This document shows positions 46,991-57,571 of a stretch of 64,000 bases of DNA, piece by piece. The notes below the pieces were generated by a model that did not search any database, was not told where the DNA came from, and saw nothing but the letters and a program-made list of their open reading frames with translations. Numbering within the stretch: position 1 is the first letter of the stretch; the number at the start of each line of letters is the position of its first letter. The translations under genes and the position numbers were made by a program. This stretch comes from Datura wrightii (taxonomy: Eukaryota; Streptophyta; Magnoliopsida; Solanales; Solanaceae): contig JASDFA010000006.1 of NCBI GenBank assembly GCA_035772735.1, positions 31,289,501 to 31,353,500 of the forward strand. The letters are read 5' to 3'.

Positions 46991-48043
46991 CAGAGTGGCG
47001 TAGCCAGAAATTTCACGAAGTATGTTCAAATTTTGAATAATAAATAAAATATTTTTTTTTTGATAATTAGGTGCAGCAAAATCAAACTAACCAATATTTA
47101 ACTAAATTATAATTTTTTTAATAGAATGAATAATTATATAATTTAAAATTAACATAAAGAAGACAAAAAAAGAAACATTGAAATCATAATTCAAATATAC
47201 TATTAAAATTGTACTTGACGAGGTTTTATGTCTCAAATTATTTTTTATAATAGATTTATCAAAAATAGTACGAAATACTTTTTTTCTACATAAGGCACTA
47301 TGCAACCGTCTAAAAATTCATTATCTATTCGATCACAAGTCATTTTTTATATACTTCATTGAGCTCTTTAACAATTTCAGTAGCAATCTTATTCCACAAG
47401 AAAATTATATTAAATCTTAAGGAAAAAATTCAATCTTTTTTCTTTTAAAAAATTTATCCTAGACCTAATCATAAAAGGCAAGTCACAAGAAAATTATATT
47501 AAATCTTAAGGAAAAAATTCAATCTTTTTTCTTTTAAAAAATTTATCCTAGACCTAATCATAAAAGGCAAGTCACAAAATAGTAAAACAAATATGTGGAC
47601 ATGGAGTATTGAACTTGGGCATTGAAATTGAAATTGCTTAGTGCAAGCTTTTACCACTAAACTATTGTTTTTGGTTGTGGCAAATATCTACCTTTTTCGT
47701 ATTTTGATTTGAGAAGCTTATAGGTTGTCCAAAAAATGATAAAATAAATGTGTTGGCGTGAGGAATAAAACCTGAAAACACTATTTTTTTTATTACAGGA
47801 CCTTAGGGGCAGGCCACAAAATAAAAAAATAAATATGTTGCCATGAGAAATCAAACTCGAAACACCGAGCAACTTTGTTCACACCCTTACAACTGAGACA
47901 AGTTCCCCATTTTGTTGAAGGGTGTTCAAATTACTATATACAAAAATATAAAGTAATATTTTATCTATATATACAATGTAATTTTCCGGCGAAGGGTGTT
48001 CGACTGACCATCCTGGTACAATCGTAGCTCCGCCCCCATATAT
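46991..48043. mobile_element. hAT-like MITE, copy A
   Basis: The left end CAGAGTGGCGTAGCCAG and the right end (reverse complement GGGGGCGGAGCTACGATTG) are short imperfect inverted repeats of the CAGNGGCG type. The outer part matches copy B at 57011-57565 in the opposite orientation, over words such as TTTAACTAAATTATAATTTT. Copy A is longer: its middle carries an 89-bp tandem duplication and three tRNA-like modules. No transposase is present. Confidence 0.55.
47395..47577. repeat. Perfect 89-bp tandem duplication
   Basis: Two adjacent copies (47395-47483 and 47484-47572) starting CACAAGAAAATTATATT appear identical, and a third copy begins but diverges at 47577. The identity suggests a recent event or slippage. 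Confidence 0.92.
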
Positions 48044-48099
48044 ATATTCTCCTATATAATAAAGGGCAATAAGCACACAGGAGGTCAATTTAGTTTTTT

Positions 48100-49450
48100 T
48101 TCAAGGCCGCAACGTGGATTAAACTTTGAGGGTTTATTAGACCACCTCTTCATTATTCTTATCAGTCTATCTAGCTTCTCTGCTTTCTCCGCTTAATTTT
48201 TGTCGGATCTAAAGATTACTTTTAAGGTATGCCTCTTCTTTGTTTTAAATTTTGCCTTTTGCTTCCTTAAGTTTCTTCTGTTTCTTATTTTCATCTGTGT
48301 GCTTTGGCTTTTGGGTGATGTATTCACTGCTTCTTCGCCTTTTTATCTCTTGATTTCTCTATGCAAGTGGAGGACAATTGTCTATCTGGATTTCCTCGTG
48401 TAGTTCGTCCACGTGCCTGCTTTCTAGCAGGTTAATTTGATAATTTTATGAGCTTCTTTATGGGGGCTATTTGATTAAAAAAAAACCAGTTTAAAAAAAG
48501 AGATGAAAATGTAAATTAGAGGTATTGATGAGAAAAGAAGAATCGACAGGTTGGGGGGTGGGGGGTGGGGGGGGGGGGGAGCTTTGGATTCAAGAAATAG
48601 TTGAAAGATATAGTTTCTGTGTTGGTGCTCATTTTTTGAAATAAATTAAATGGCGGAACATATGAAAATTAATGAATAGAGAAACACTATGAAAAATTTC
48701 AAGCACCAAGGTATTGAACACAATACTGCTATTAATACTTATACTAAAAGAATTGTGTTATTGTGTATGTGCATATAGCCTTTTCATGTTAACTTGGACA
48801 TTTCACAATGACTTTTCGCTACTTTTCTCCAAATATTTTCATGAACAATTTTGGGTGTAAACATCTACAAGTATAAACTTATTTAAGAATCTTCTATGCC
48901 TTCTAGATTTGTTATATAGGTGAATTTTAATTTTTCAAGCTCCAAGGTATTAAATAGTCGAACTAAAGACAGTCGTTAGCTCTTAATTATTTTTCCGATA
49001 AGGGAGTTGACTAGAGACGCTGTTAAAGAATTGGTATCAGTGGCTGGGCCGAGACCCGGTATATAACTTGGGTATTGATGTAATGATGAAGCAGTTTGAA
49101 AAGCTTTCTAGGTCTCAAGTATCTTGTCTTTATGTTTCTTCAATGTTAATGGTGTGTGGTTTTACTGATTTTAGTTCTTTTCTTATATGTTTGAACATAA
49201 AAACTACAAAGCATGTCTCTTTATGAAGATCTATAGTTGCAATTTCCTTTGTCAGGACTTTACAAGGAGGTTAAGGCATTTCATTATTTTAAAAAAATAA
49301 GGAGGTTATGGCATTTCATTTCCTGCGGTGGATTTTTTTTGTTAATGTTTTCTTTATCTCTTTATTTAGTTTCACTAGAGTGAATTTGGGTTGTTGTGGT
49401 GGTATAGTTAAACTGTTAGAGAAATTATTTTGCTTTATTTTTATTGTTCT
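48100..49450 (+). other. Helitron interior without a recognised gene
   Basis: 48100-48420 is CT-rich and looks like a plant 5' leader with a donor-like AAG/GTATGC junction at about 48225, possibly captured, but I cannot assign it. The rest holds no gene I recognise. Confidence 0.4.
48549..48580 (+). repeat. G-rich tract
   Basis: Four G runs of 5 to 12 bases separated by single T bases; it could fold into a G-quadruplex. Confidence 0.85.
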
Positions 49451-49455
49451 TTTTA

Positions 49456-49650
49456 TAACAATAGTGTACGGTTATGCATACTTCGGCTAATTTCACGGGA
49501 TACTTGCCACCTCCTGCCAGCAATAGGCACCACGTAACTCTGTCAACCAATGTTAGAACAAATGAGAAGAAATCACGTCATGTCTTTGCTCTACTAGGAT
49601 TGAACTTGATACCTCATGGTTTTCAACCCACTTCATTAGGCCACTTCATT
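49456..49650 (-). mobile_element. tRNA-derived SINE (TS/SolS-like)
   Basis: On the minus strand a pol III box A (TGGCCTAATGAAGTGG, about 49629-49643) is followed by box B (GTTCAATCC, 49597-49605). The body continues with the TTCTTCTCATTTGTTC and GGAGGTGGCAAGTATCCCG words known from Solanaceae TS-type SINEs, and a TTGTTAT-like end near 49456. It sits in the Helitron and is younger than, or was carried along with, that element. Confidence 0.75.
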
Positions 49651-50029
49651 GTCTTTCTTGTTGAGCATATTTGACTTTTCTTTTGTGGCTAACAAATGAT
49701 TGCTTTGGTGCATCAAAGTTTTGTGCAGTGGATTAGTATGAATTTGTCGGTGTTACACTGCAGTGTTAAACTTTCTAGCTATTCTCAAAAGTTGTGTGCT
49801 GTATTCAGTTGTCCAGCATCATGTTTTCAACAATATAAACACTACTTAAAAGCAAAACTAATTGCATTTACCGATCTCCGGATTAAGAGAGCTTGATTAG
49901 AACTTTTTACTATCTCTACGAAAACTGAAAAGTCAATTGATTGCAGGTTACAATTCAGGATTGACTTTTATAACTTTTACTCTCTTTTAAATATATATCA
50001 TTACAGCTCATTATGCAATCCCCTTATAG

Positions 50030-50650
50030 GCTAATGCAAGTATTGTCTCACAATTATTGCAACCTTCAAATAGAACGTTGATGACAAATGATACTAATGA
50101 CACAAATCCTGAAGATGTTGTTCCATGTTTCGCACTCTCAAAGAATGAGTCCTCATGCCAGATTCTAGAGGGAAACTGACCTCCTTTTTTAAAAATATTT
50201 TGATTATAGGGCTAATTAAGAAGAGTGCTGATTCTGAGCTATCCACAAGTAATTTGATTGCATATGGGATGAAAGAGAAAGAAACTTTGACCAACTTGCA
50301 CTCTAACTTTAGCCTAGCAGTCTAGCTGAGAAGTTATAAATCAAGAATTAGTTGCATGAAGTTATTAATAGAGGAATGAAATTAGTTCACATTCTAGGAA
50401 TGAAATGAATCTTCTTCAAGTATTTTCTTTTCTGATTAACTCTTCATCTTCTTTCTCTATATCCTTTTTTTTATTATTTTATTTTATTTTGCTTTCCACT
50501 TAATCTTTATATTGTTTCTTTTGCAAATGTAGACTACGACAATATTTATGCATGCTCCTCCTGCAGCAACCTTTGTGGCATTTCATCCTCAAGATAATAA
50601 TGTTATTTCCATAAGCATGGATGAAACGTGTTATAGTGTAAAATTCAATA
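50030..50650 (+). pseudogene. TOPLESS-related co-repressor fragment
   Basis: After an acceptor-like CTTATAG one reads ANASIVSQLLQPSN, then LMTNDTNDTNPEDVVPCFAL and SKNE. After a +1 shift, a degraded stretch equivalent to the next beta-propeller strand follows. A second block after another acceptor (at about 50533) reads FMHAPPAATFVAFHPQDNN, then ISISMDETCYSV. These are adjacent pieces of the WD40 region of TOPLESS/TPR co-repressors, which connect EAR-motif repressors to histone deacetylases. The piece covers only about 80 residues of a protein of about 1,100 and ends at a stop, so it is a captured, dead fragment in the Helitron. The gene copy of origin is unknown. Confidence 0.85.
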
Positions 50651-50796
50651 TAGTTTATATATCAAAAGAGTGAAAAGTAAAAACAGACCTGAAATATGAC
50701 GATTTCTTACGTTCTCAATTTGAATTATAACATCCGTGTATATTATTATATTTATCAAAATACATCATGTTGGACCCGTGCTCGCCCCCTATCTAG

Positions 50797-50827
50797 TATA
50801 TATATATATATATAGATAGATAGATGA
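50797..50827. repeat. (TA)n and (GATA)n microsatellite
   Basis: A TA run passes into GATA repeats directly after the Helitron 3' end. Confidence 0.9.
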
Positions 50828-51213
50828 GCATGCAGCACAGTATAAAGGAAAAGAAAGAAACTGACTTACCTGCGACGTCAGCAAAAGAGCAAGCAAGGCA
50901 GCAGCACTTCAAAGCCTCGCGGCGCCAGGCAAGAATGCCAGATTTTAAATATTTTTAATTTATTTTGAACTTGATTTATTTTAACTAAGATTTTTTATAT
51001 TTATAAATAATTTTTAAAAATATTTTCAAATATAATTTTTGACCGGAAAGAGTTAGAAGCTGCCGTGAAGACTAGAGAATTTTGATTTTATCTTTTCTTT
51101 TCTATAATATTTATTTTTATGTTTTTCTTTGGGATGATTTTTTGTATTTATTCCATGTCTATGTGGAGTTAAACTTCTAATTCTAGAATTATGGTAGCGG
51201 CATAATTATTGTA
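50828..51213. other. Stretch without a recognised gene
   Basis: A GC-richer piece at 50835-50940 has a donor-like GCAG/GTAAGT on the minus strand next to an open 24-codon stretch, but no protein I recognise. The rest is A+T-rich. Confidence 0.5.
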
Positions 51214-51218
51214 CTATG

Positions 51219-51714
51219 TGTAGGAAAAAAATACTACAATATTGATGTAGAACATGAATTAATACAACGGTAAACAACTTATACAAACACTGTGTTGTGG
51301 CAAGCTACTGTCTTGAAAGAGATTTCGGACCAAACGGAATGTAAATCGTTGTAGCCGGTTGCTCCCTAAAGTTTCACAGTTACTCCCAAACACGTGCACT
51401 CGTGGCTGAAAGTTTAGAGATTGCTCAAAATAATTGCTCAGAAAATAACTTGAGAAGAAGAATAAAAGAAGATATTTTTCTTTTTTTGGTGTATTTTATG
51501 TTTACCAAGGGAATAACTTATATAGGAGGTTGTAAAAGTTGTTCCAAACAAGAGAATTAATGAAGTTTAATAAAGATTATTAAATATTAAAATAACTATT
51601 AAACCAAACGTATGTTAAAGATTTTATTTCTTTTTTGCATATCTTCATCACCTTTATAATGTATCCGTTTTTTGCATTACACAAAATGATAAAAAGGTAG
51701 AATTAATTCCAACA
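51219..51714 (-). repeat. 3' LTR of the copia element
   Basis: In element orientation it starts TGTTGGAATTAATTCTACC and ends TTTTTTTCCTACA. A purine tract TTAGTGGGGAAT stands just before it (51715-51727, minus strand). Confidence 0.92.
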
Positions 51715-52212
51715 ATTCCCCACTAATGCAAAGTTAAGAAGTAAGAATAAATTATGTGCAAAAGGAAGGAACATGTACTTAAGTGTCAATATTTTTTGAT
51801 TTGAATTAGCACATAGTGAAATGAGGCAACAAATAATATCCACAAAGTGAAGTACTCTTGAACTGAATAGATATAAGTTGAGACCCCCACAACACATATC
51901 ATATCTGTAATTTTAGGAAACCTCCGCGATACTAACAAAGTGTTTTTATGTCATGCACACACCTTGGGTCTCATGAGTGCTCTAGAAAGACGTCCCAAGT
52001 CTTTCATAAAGCGCAACCATGCCTTTACACTCACGTAGGTGATTCCATCAAGTCTATCCTAAATAGACTACCTTAAGGCTATGAAATCATTAAGAGCAAA
52101 ATAAGTTCAACCTTATTAAACACTACCTTATGCAATAGGGTTAGGAAATGTAGTGTATATTGAGGGCTTATATGGCTTCGTTTGACCACAAATGGGTATC
52201 CGCCATACTACC

Positions 52213-52500
52213 TCAATTCATGGGCTTTAGTCCCATCTCTCTCGACGTTTGAAGGATCATTTTCCTTATCAAACCCTTGGTTAAAGGCTTCACCAAATTT
52301 CTTTCAGACCTTACATATTCCAAGAAAATAACACCATGTTTTAACAACTGTTTAATCGCATCATGTCTGATGCGAATGTGTCTCTTTTTTTTAATTGTAC
52401 ACACTATTTTTGGCAATACCAATTGCTGCCTGTGAGTCACAATGAAGAGAGACTGGTGAAACTTGTCTTCCTCATAATGGCACATCTGCCAGAAGGTTTC
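52213..52500 (-). pseudogene. RNase H of the copia element
   Basis: The end of the polyprotein reads HIRIRHDAIKQLLKHGVIFL, EYVRSERNLVKPLTKGLIRK and TSREMGLKPMN. A catalytic DSQAAIGIAKN-like part can be read just upstream in another frame. The usual LADPLTKGL motif is changed to LVKPLTKGL. Confidence 0.85.
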
Positions 52501-53660
52501 TCAACCACTCAGCTTCTTGCCCTTCAAATTCCAGAGCAATAAATTCAGATTCCATGGTAGACCGTACTATACAAGTCTATTTAGAAGACTCCCATGAAAT
52601 AGCACTTGCACCCAAAGTAAACACATAGCACTGGTGGAGCTAACTTCATCATTGTCAGTTACCCGATTTGCATCACAAAAATCTTCTACAACAGCAAAAA
52701 ATTTATTAAAATGAAAACACCAATTCATAGTACCTCTCAAATACCTTAGCAAATAATGAAGAGCATTCTAGTGTTCATTACTGGGATTATGTGTATATCT
52801 ACTCAATCTTCTAACATCATAAGCTATATCAGGTCGAGATATAATTCATGAAAAACATTACACTTTCAATTATTTTAGTATATTCAGTTTGAGAAATACT
52901 ATATTCTTTATTTTTTCTCAAGTGTATGCTAGGATCATAAGGAGTCCTCATTGGAACTAAATTAAAATAACCATACTTTTTCAACATCTTCTCAATATAA
53001 TGACACTTACACAAAGAGAAGCCATTATCAGTTCTTTTGCTTTTAATACCTAAAATCACATCTGTTTCTCCAAGGTCTTTCATTTCAAATTTTGAAGATA
53101 AAAAATTCTTAGTCTCATTAACAACATTCATATTAGGGCCAAAATTAACATGTCATCCATATACAAGTATATAATCACACAATCTGATCCTATTATTTTG
53201 AAATAAACACATGTATCAGATGAATTTACGACAAAATCATCATCCACTAATATGACATTAAACTTTTCATACCACTGCTTAGGTGTCTGCTTCAGGCCAT
53301 ACAAGGAATTTCTCAATTTGCATACTTTATCTTCCTGTCCTAGGATCACAAAACCCTTATGTTGAATCATGTAGATCTTTTCCTCTAAATCATCATTTAG
53401 AAATGCCGTTTTGACATCCATTTGATGTACCACTAAACTATGAATAGCGGCTAAAACAATAAGAGTCCTAATGGTCGTTGTTTTAGTTACAGGAGAATAA
53501 GTATCAAAGTAATCAACACCTTTCTTTTGATTAAAGCACTTAATCACAAGTCTGGACTTATATTTATCAACTGTATCATCATGTCTCAATTTCTTCTTAA
53601 ATATCCACTTTCTACTTATGGGTTTACAACCTTTAGGCAAATCATACAAGTCCCAAGTGC
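52501..53660 (-). pseudogene. Reverse transcriptase of the copia element
   Basis: From the start: YDLPKGCKPISRKWIFKKK, KGVDYFDTYSPVTKTTTIRT (palm motif), MDVKTAFLNDDLEEKIYM, VCKLRNSLYGLKQTPKQWYE and the catalytic IIYLYMDDMLI (YxDD box intact). After a frameshift: FLSSKFEMKDLGETDVILGI, FSLCKCHYIEKMLKKYGYF and, later, MLRYLRGTMNWCFHF. A stop at 53128 and further breaks end its function. Confidence 0.9.
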
Positions 53661-54800
53661 GATTAGAAACTATGGAGTCTAACTCACTTTTAATGGCCTC
53701 TTTTCAAAACATAGCATTTATTGGTCTAATTGTTTCATCATAAGTCTTAGGATCTTCTTCTATTAAGTAGATAAATATTAATTCATCATTTAAAGTATCA
53801 ATATTAAAATTCTTAATCAAGAAGGTAGTGATAAAATAAAGGTCAAAACTCGTCTCAGTTCTATGTCTTTTACTCCTTCTAAGTTCATTTTTATGCTCAT
53901 TAGCAATAATATCAAAAAAAAAACACAATATCAGAATTAATAAATATAGATGTAGAAGCATTATTTTGCACATCACTAGGCACATCATTTTTCAAAGGAA
54001 AAATATGCTCAAAAAATTCTGCATCTCTAGATTCACAAAAAAAAAATGATCATTTAAAGACATAAATCTATATGCAACACTATTTTGAGTATAACCAATA
54101 AAGACAGTGTCAAAAGTCTTAGAACCTACATTTACCCATTTAAAATCAGGTGGACCAACCTTAGCCAAATACCCACACACTTTCAGAAATTTCAAGTTAG
54201 GGGCAAACCCTTTCCACAACTCATATGGGGTTTTGTCCAATTTCTTACGAGGGACTCTATTAAGAATATAGCATACAAAAAAAAATAACTTTCCCCCACA
54301 TGTTATCAGATAGACTCGAGCTTAAAAGCGTAGAGTTCATCTTTTCCTTAAGGGTTCGATTTTTGTGTTCAGCTATGCCATTTCTATTGGGGAGTATAGG
54401 GAGCGCTAACCTCATGTATGATACCATTTTTCTCACAAAAAGCCTCTAGAGTTTTAGTACTGTATTTACCACCACTATCAAATCTAAGTCTCTTGATTTT
54501 CCTATCTAATTGATTTTCCACTTCTGCTTTGAATTTCAAAAACATGCTTTCATCCTCATCTTTAGACTTAAGAAGATATACTTTCGTGTATCTACAAAAG
54601 TCATCAACAAAAGTAATGAATACTTTTTCCACCTTTGCTAACAATATTTTTTAAATTTGCTAAGTGTGAATGTACTAGTTTAAGTAATTCGATCTTTCTA
54701 CTAGTAACAGATTTGAAAGGTTTCTTGGCATGCTTTGCTTCTACACACAGAGGACACTTAGAAAAATTATTATTATTTATCACAGAGATAAATTTCATTT
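53661..54800 (-). pseudogene. Integrase of the copia element
   Basis: The zinc finger end (SKCPLCVEAKHAKKPFKSV) precedes the core: KVFITFVDDFCRYTKVYLLK (first catalytic Asp region), LDRKIKRLRFDSGGKYSTKT (second Asp) and NGIIHEVSAPYTPQ, a stop, then DKTPYELWKGFAPNLKFLKV, GYLAKVGPPDFK and VFIGYTQNSVAYRF. A linker with LRRSKRHRTETSFD follows. Several stops and frameshifts break it. Confidence 0.88.
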
Positions 54801-55260
54801 TTTAAAGTCTTTTAATAGAAGCAAAATTAATATGACCTATTCTACCATGCCACAGGTTAATAAACTCAGCAATATAAGTAGAATTAGAAATACTTGCACT
54901 ATTGACAATCTCTTGAATAATATTCAGTACAAATAAACTCCCACTAAGATATCTCTTCCCAACAAAGTCTCCTCCACGAGAAATAATTATTTTATCAGAT
55001 TCAAAAATAAGTTTCAGGCCTGCTTTATTGAGAAGTGCTCTAGAAACTAAGTTTCTACGGAGGGAGGGAGCACACAGAACATTGTTTAAGGATAAAGTTT
55101 TTCCAAAAGTTAATTTACGTAAAAAATTTCCTTTACCCATAACTCCAGCAGTAGTGGAGGTACCCATGTAGACACATTCGCCATTAGTAGACTCCTCAAA
55201 CTCATGGAACAACTTCTTGTTGGCGCAGAAATGCCTTAAAGCCCCTGTGTTTAACACTCA
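54801..55260 (-). pseudogene. Protease and GAG-pre-integrase of the copia element
   Basis: The protease has MLNTGALRHFCANKKLFHEF, where copia elements usually have a D-S/T-G-A motif; here the catalytic Asp is replaced by Asn. CVYMGTSTTAGVMGKGNFLR and LTFGKTLSLNNVLCAPSLRR are conserved, and LWHGRIGHINFASIKRL is the GAG-pre-integrase motif. Confidence 0.87.
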
Positions 55261-55376
55261 GTCAGTTTGTTGACCACCAGATTCGCCTCTACTACTGCAA
55301 CAACAATCATTTCAATACCCTCAGTAAGATGAGCTTGGACATCACCTTGTTTTCCCTGCTTCGAGTTTTGACCTTT

Positions 55377-56215
55377 TCAATGATAGCACTGGGCAGTCCT
55401 GTGACCAAGTTTCCCACAGACAAAACAAGGTCCCTTTAATTTTTTTATTTGACTCTCCGACTTGTTGAAGTGATTTTTTTTCTTCACATGTCCCTGTTTC
55501 GGAACTTTCTTCTGTTTTCTTTTGAACTTGTCTGTCACAATAGTACCAGAAGATTCTACAAGGTTAGCTTTAGAAGAATTAAGAGATAGAGCTTCTATCT
55601 TATCTTTGAGACGGTTTGCCTCTTCAGTCCTCATGTAACTGATTAGTTCCTGGAGAGTCAAAAAAAATTTCTTATGCTTCAATTGATTTCTGTGATCACT
55701 CCAAGATGGTGTTAATCTTTCAAGTAGAACATTAGCCTGAAAAATCTCACACATCTTCATTTTCTCATTGAGAACATCAGCAATCAAGTTCTCATATTCA
55801 TGAACTTGTTCCATGATTGGCTTATTATCAACCATCTGGAACTTAATCCACTGTCCGATATTATATTTTTTCTTTCCTGCATCATTCGCACCATATTTTT
55901 TTTTTCAAATTGTCCCATATTTCCTTCATAGAGTTATAAGTAACAAATAAAGCAAACAAAGGATTAGTCATATGGTTCAACAAATATCCTCTAACAGTTT
56001 TGTTATCCTTTTCAATTTTTTTTTTTACTAGTATCATCAACAATCACAATAGGGATAGAACCAGTAGTAGTGTTAGAACCATCAGTAGGAGGTTCATTAA
56101 ACACAACATAATCAACTTCTAATTGTTCAAAGAAAATGAAAAGTTTATGTGACCAACGTCTAAAATTATTTCTATCCAAAGGTTCAAGCTTTGACAGATC
56201 AGGAAAAGTTTTTTT
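55377..56215 (-). pseudogene. Gag of the copia element
   Basis: The N-terminal part, near 56215-55840, reads LSKLEPLDRNNFRRWSHKLF, then NHMTNPLFALFVTY and IWDNLKKKYGANDAGKKKYN. The open part from 55835 reads NKPIMEQVHEYENLIADVLN and ends with the CCHC knuckle CFVCGKLGHRTAQCYH. A run of T in the first third and a shift near 55870 split the frame. Confidence 0.88.
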
Positions 56216-56266
56216 TGAAGGAAATAGTCATTTATTAATATTGTATTCGAAAATCGCTTTCAAAGC

Positions 56267-56757
56267 TGTAGGAAAAAATACTACAATATGGATATAGAAC
56301 AGGAATTAATACAAGGGTAAACAACTTATACAAACACTGTGTCATGGCAAGCCATTGCCTCGAAAGCAATTTCGGCCCGACAGGGATGCAAATCGTTGTA
56401 GCCGGTCGCTCCCCAAGGTTCCACAGTTACTTCCAAACACGTGCACTCGTGGCTGAAAGTTTGGAGATTTCCCAAAATAATTTCTCAGAAAATCACCTGA
56501 GAAGAAGAAAGAAAGAAGATATTTTTTTTTCTTTTATTGTATTTTATGTTTACCAAGGAAACAACTTATATAGGAGGTTATAAAAGCTGTTTCAAACAAG
56601 AGAATTAATGAAGTTTAATAAAGATTAGCAAATATTAAAATAATTATTAAACCAAATGCATGTTACAATTTTATTTTTTTGTTTGCATATATTGATCACT
56701 TTTGTAACGTATATGTTCTTTGCACAAAATGATAAAAAGGTAGAATTAATTCCAACA
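56267..56757 (-). repeat. 5' LTR of the copia element
   Basis: It matches the 3' LTR at 51219-51714. I did not recognise the tRNA behind the primer site next to 56266. Confidence 0.92.
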
Positions 56758-57010
56758 CTATGTACTTAAGTTAAATTACATAATTATTGTATGAGTTGTT
56801 TATTTGATCTTGAGCTTACTATTTTACTGCTTTGTGAACTGTAGCATAAATCTAGATTCTTTAACGGAACTCGAAAGAGAAAAGTTAAGATAGAACGAAT
56901 GTTAAGTAGAGTAGGATCCACCTCGAGAGAGTGGATTTGCATCTAGGATAGAGATATATCTAGTATGCTCTATTAGATTTAATAACGGGTATTACAAAAA
57001 CGTTTTTGTG

Positions 57011-57565
57011 CAGGGGGGAAGCTACGGTAGGGTAAGAATGATCAGACTCTTCGTCAAAAAATTACACTATACATATAGGTTAAATATTACTTTATATTCA
57101 TGTGTATAATATATATTTTAAAAACTTTTTAACATATTAAAGAATTGTAGCTTAATGACAAGAGTGTGCAAAAGTTGTAGGATCTCTTAGTTTCAATTCC
57201 TCACATCAACATTATTTACCTTACTATTTTGTGGCCTGCCCCTGCCTTCTGAAATCAAACTTAAAAAAACACAAACATTTGGCACACCAGAGAGCCATAT
57301 CTCAGCTGTAAGAACGTACACCATAGACACCCAAGTTCCATTCCCCATGTCCCCCCGTGCCTTTTCTGATTTTTTTTGTCTTTCTTTTATGTTAGTTTTA
57401 AACTATATAATTGTTAATTCTATTAAAAGTAAAATTATAATTTAGTTAAATATTGCATCGTTTAAATTTAAATTTTTTTTTGCATCCAATCATTGAGAAA
57501 AATTACTAAATTATTTACTATTTAAAGTCTAAACATCCTTTGTGAAATTTCTGGCTATGCCGCTA
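57011..57565. mobile_element. hAT-like MITE, copy B
   Basis: The ends CAGGGGGGAAGCTACGG and (reverse complement) TAGCGGCATAGCCAG are short imperfect inverted repeats. A TTTGTG duplication is seen at 57005-57010 and 57566-57571. It matches copy A at 46991-48043 in inverted orientation. The middle contains a tRNA-like box A/B pair (TAGCTTAATGA, then GTTTCAATTCC). Confidence 0.55.
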
Positions 57566-57571
57566 TTTGTG

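Larger units (their letters stand above)
48048..50796 (+). mobile_element. Non-autonomous Helitron candidate with captured gene fragment
   Basis: The 5' end TCTCCTATATAATAAAGGGC is a typical plant Helitron start (TC, then TATATAATAAA). The 3' end GACCCGTGCTCGCCCCCTAT followed by CTAG is the CTRR terminus after a GC-rich segment that in intact relatives forms a hairpin; here the second arm is shortened. Both flanks are TA repeats, fitting insertion between A and T, although the base before the 5' TC is T. No Rep/helicase gene is present. Inside are a SINE, a G tract and a TOPLESS-like exon fragment. Confidence 0.65.
51219..56757 (-). mobile_element. Ty1/copia LTR retrotransposon
   Basis: A 5.5-kb element with LTRs of 496 and 491 bp, TG...CA ends and TSD CTATG (51214-51218 and 56758-56762). 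The 5' LTR is on the right. Gene order gag, protease, integrase, RT, RNase H on the minus strand is copia type. Motifs are like the Tork/TNT group, but I cannot fix the lineage. It is broken by frameshifts and stops. Confidence 0.93.
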
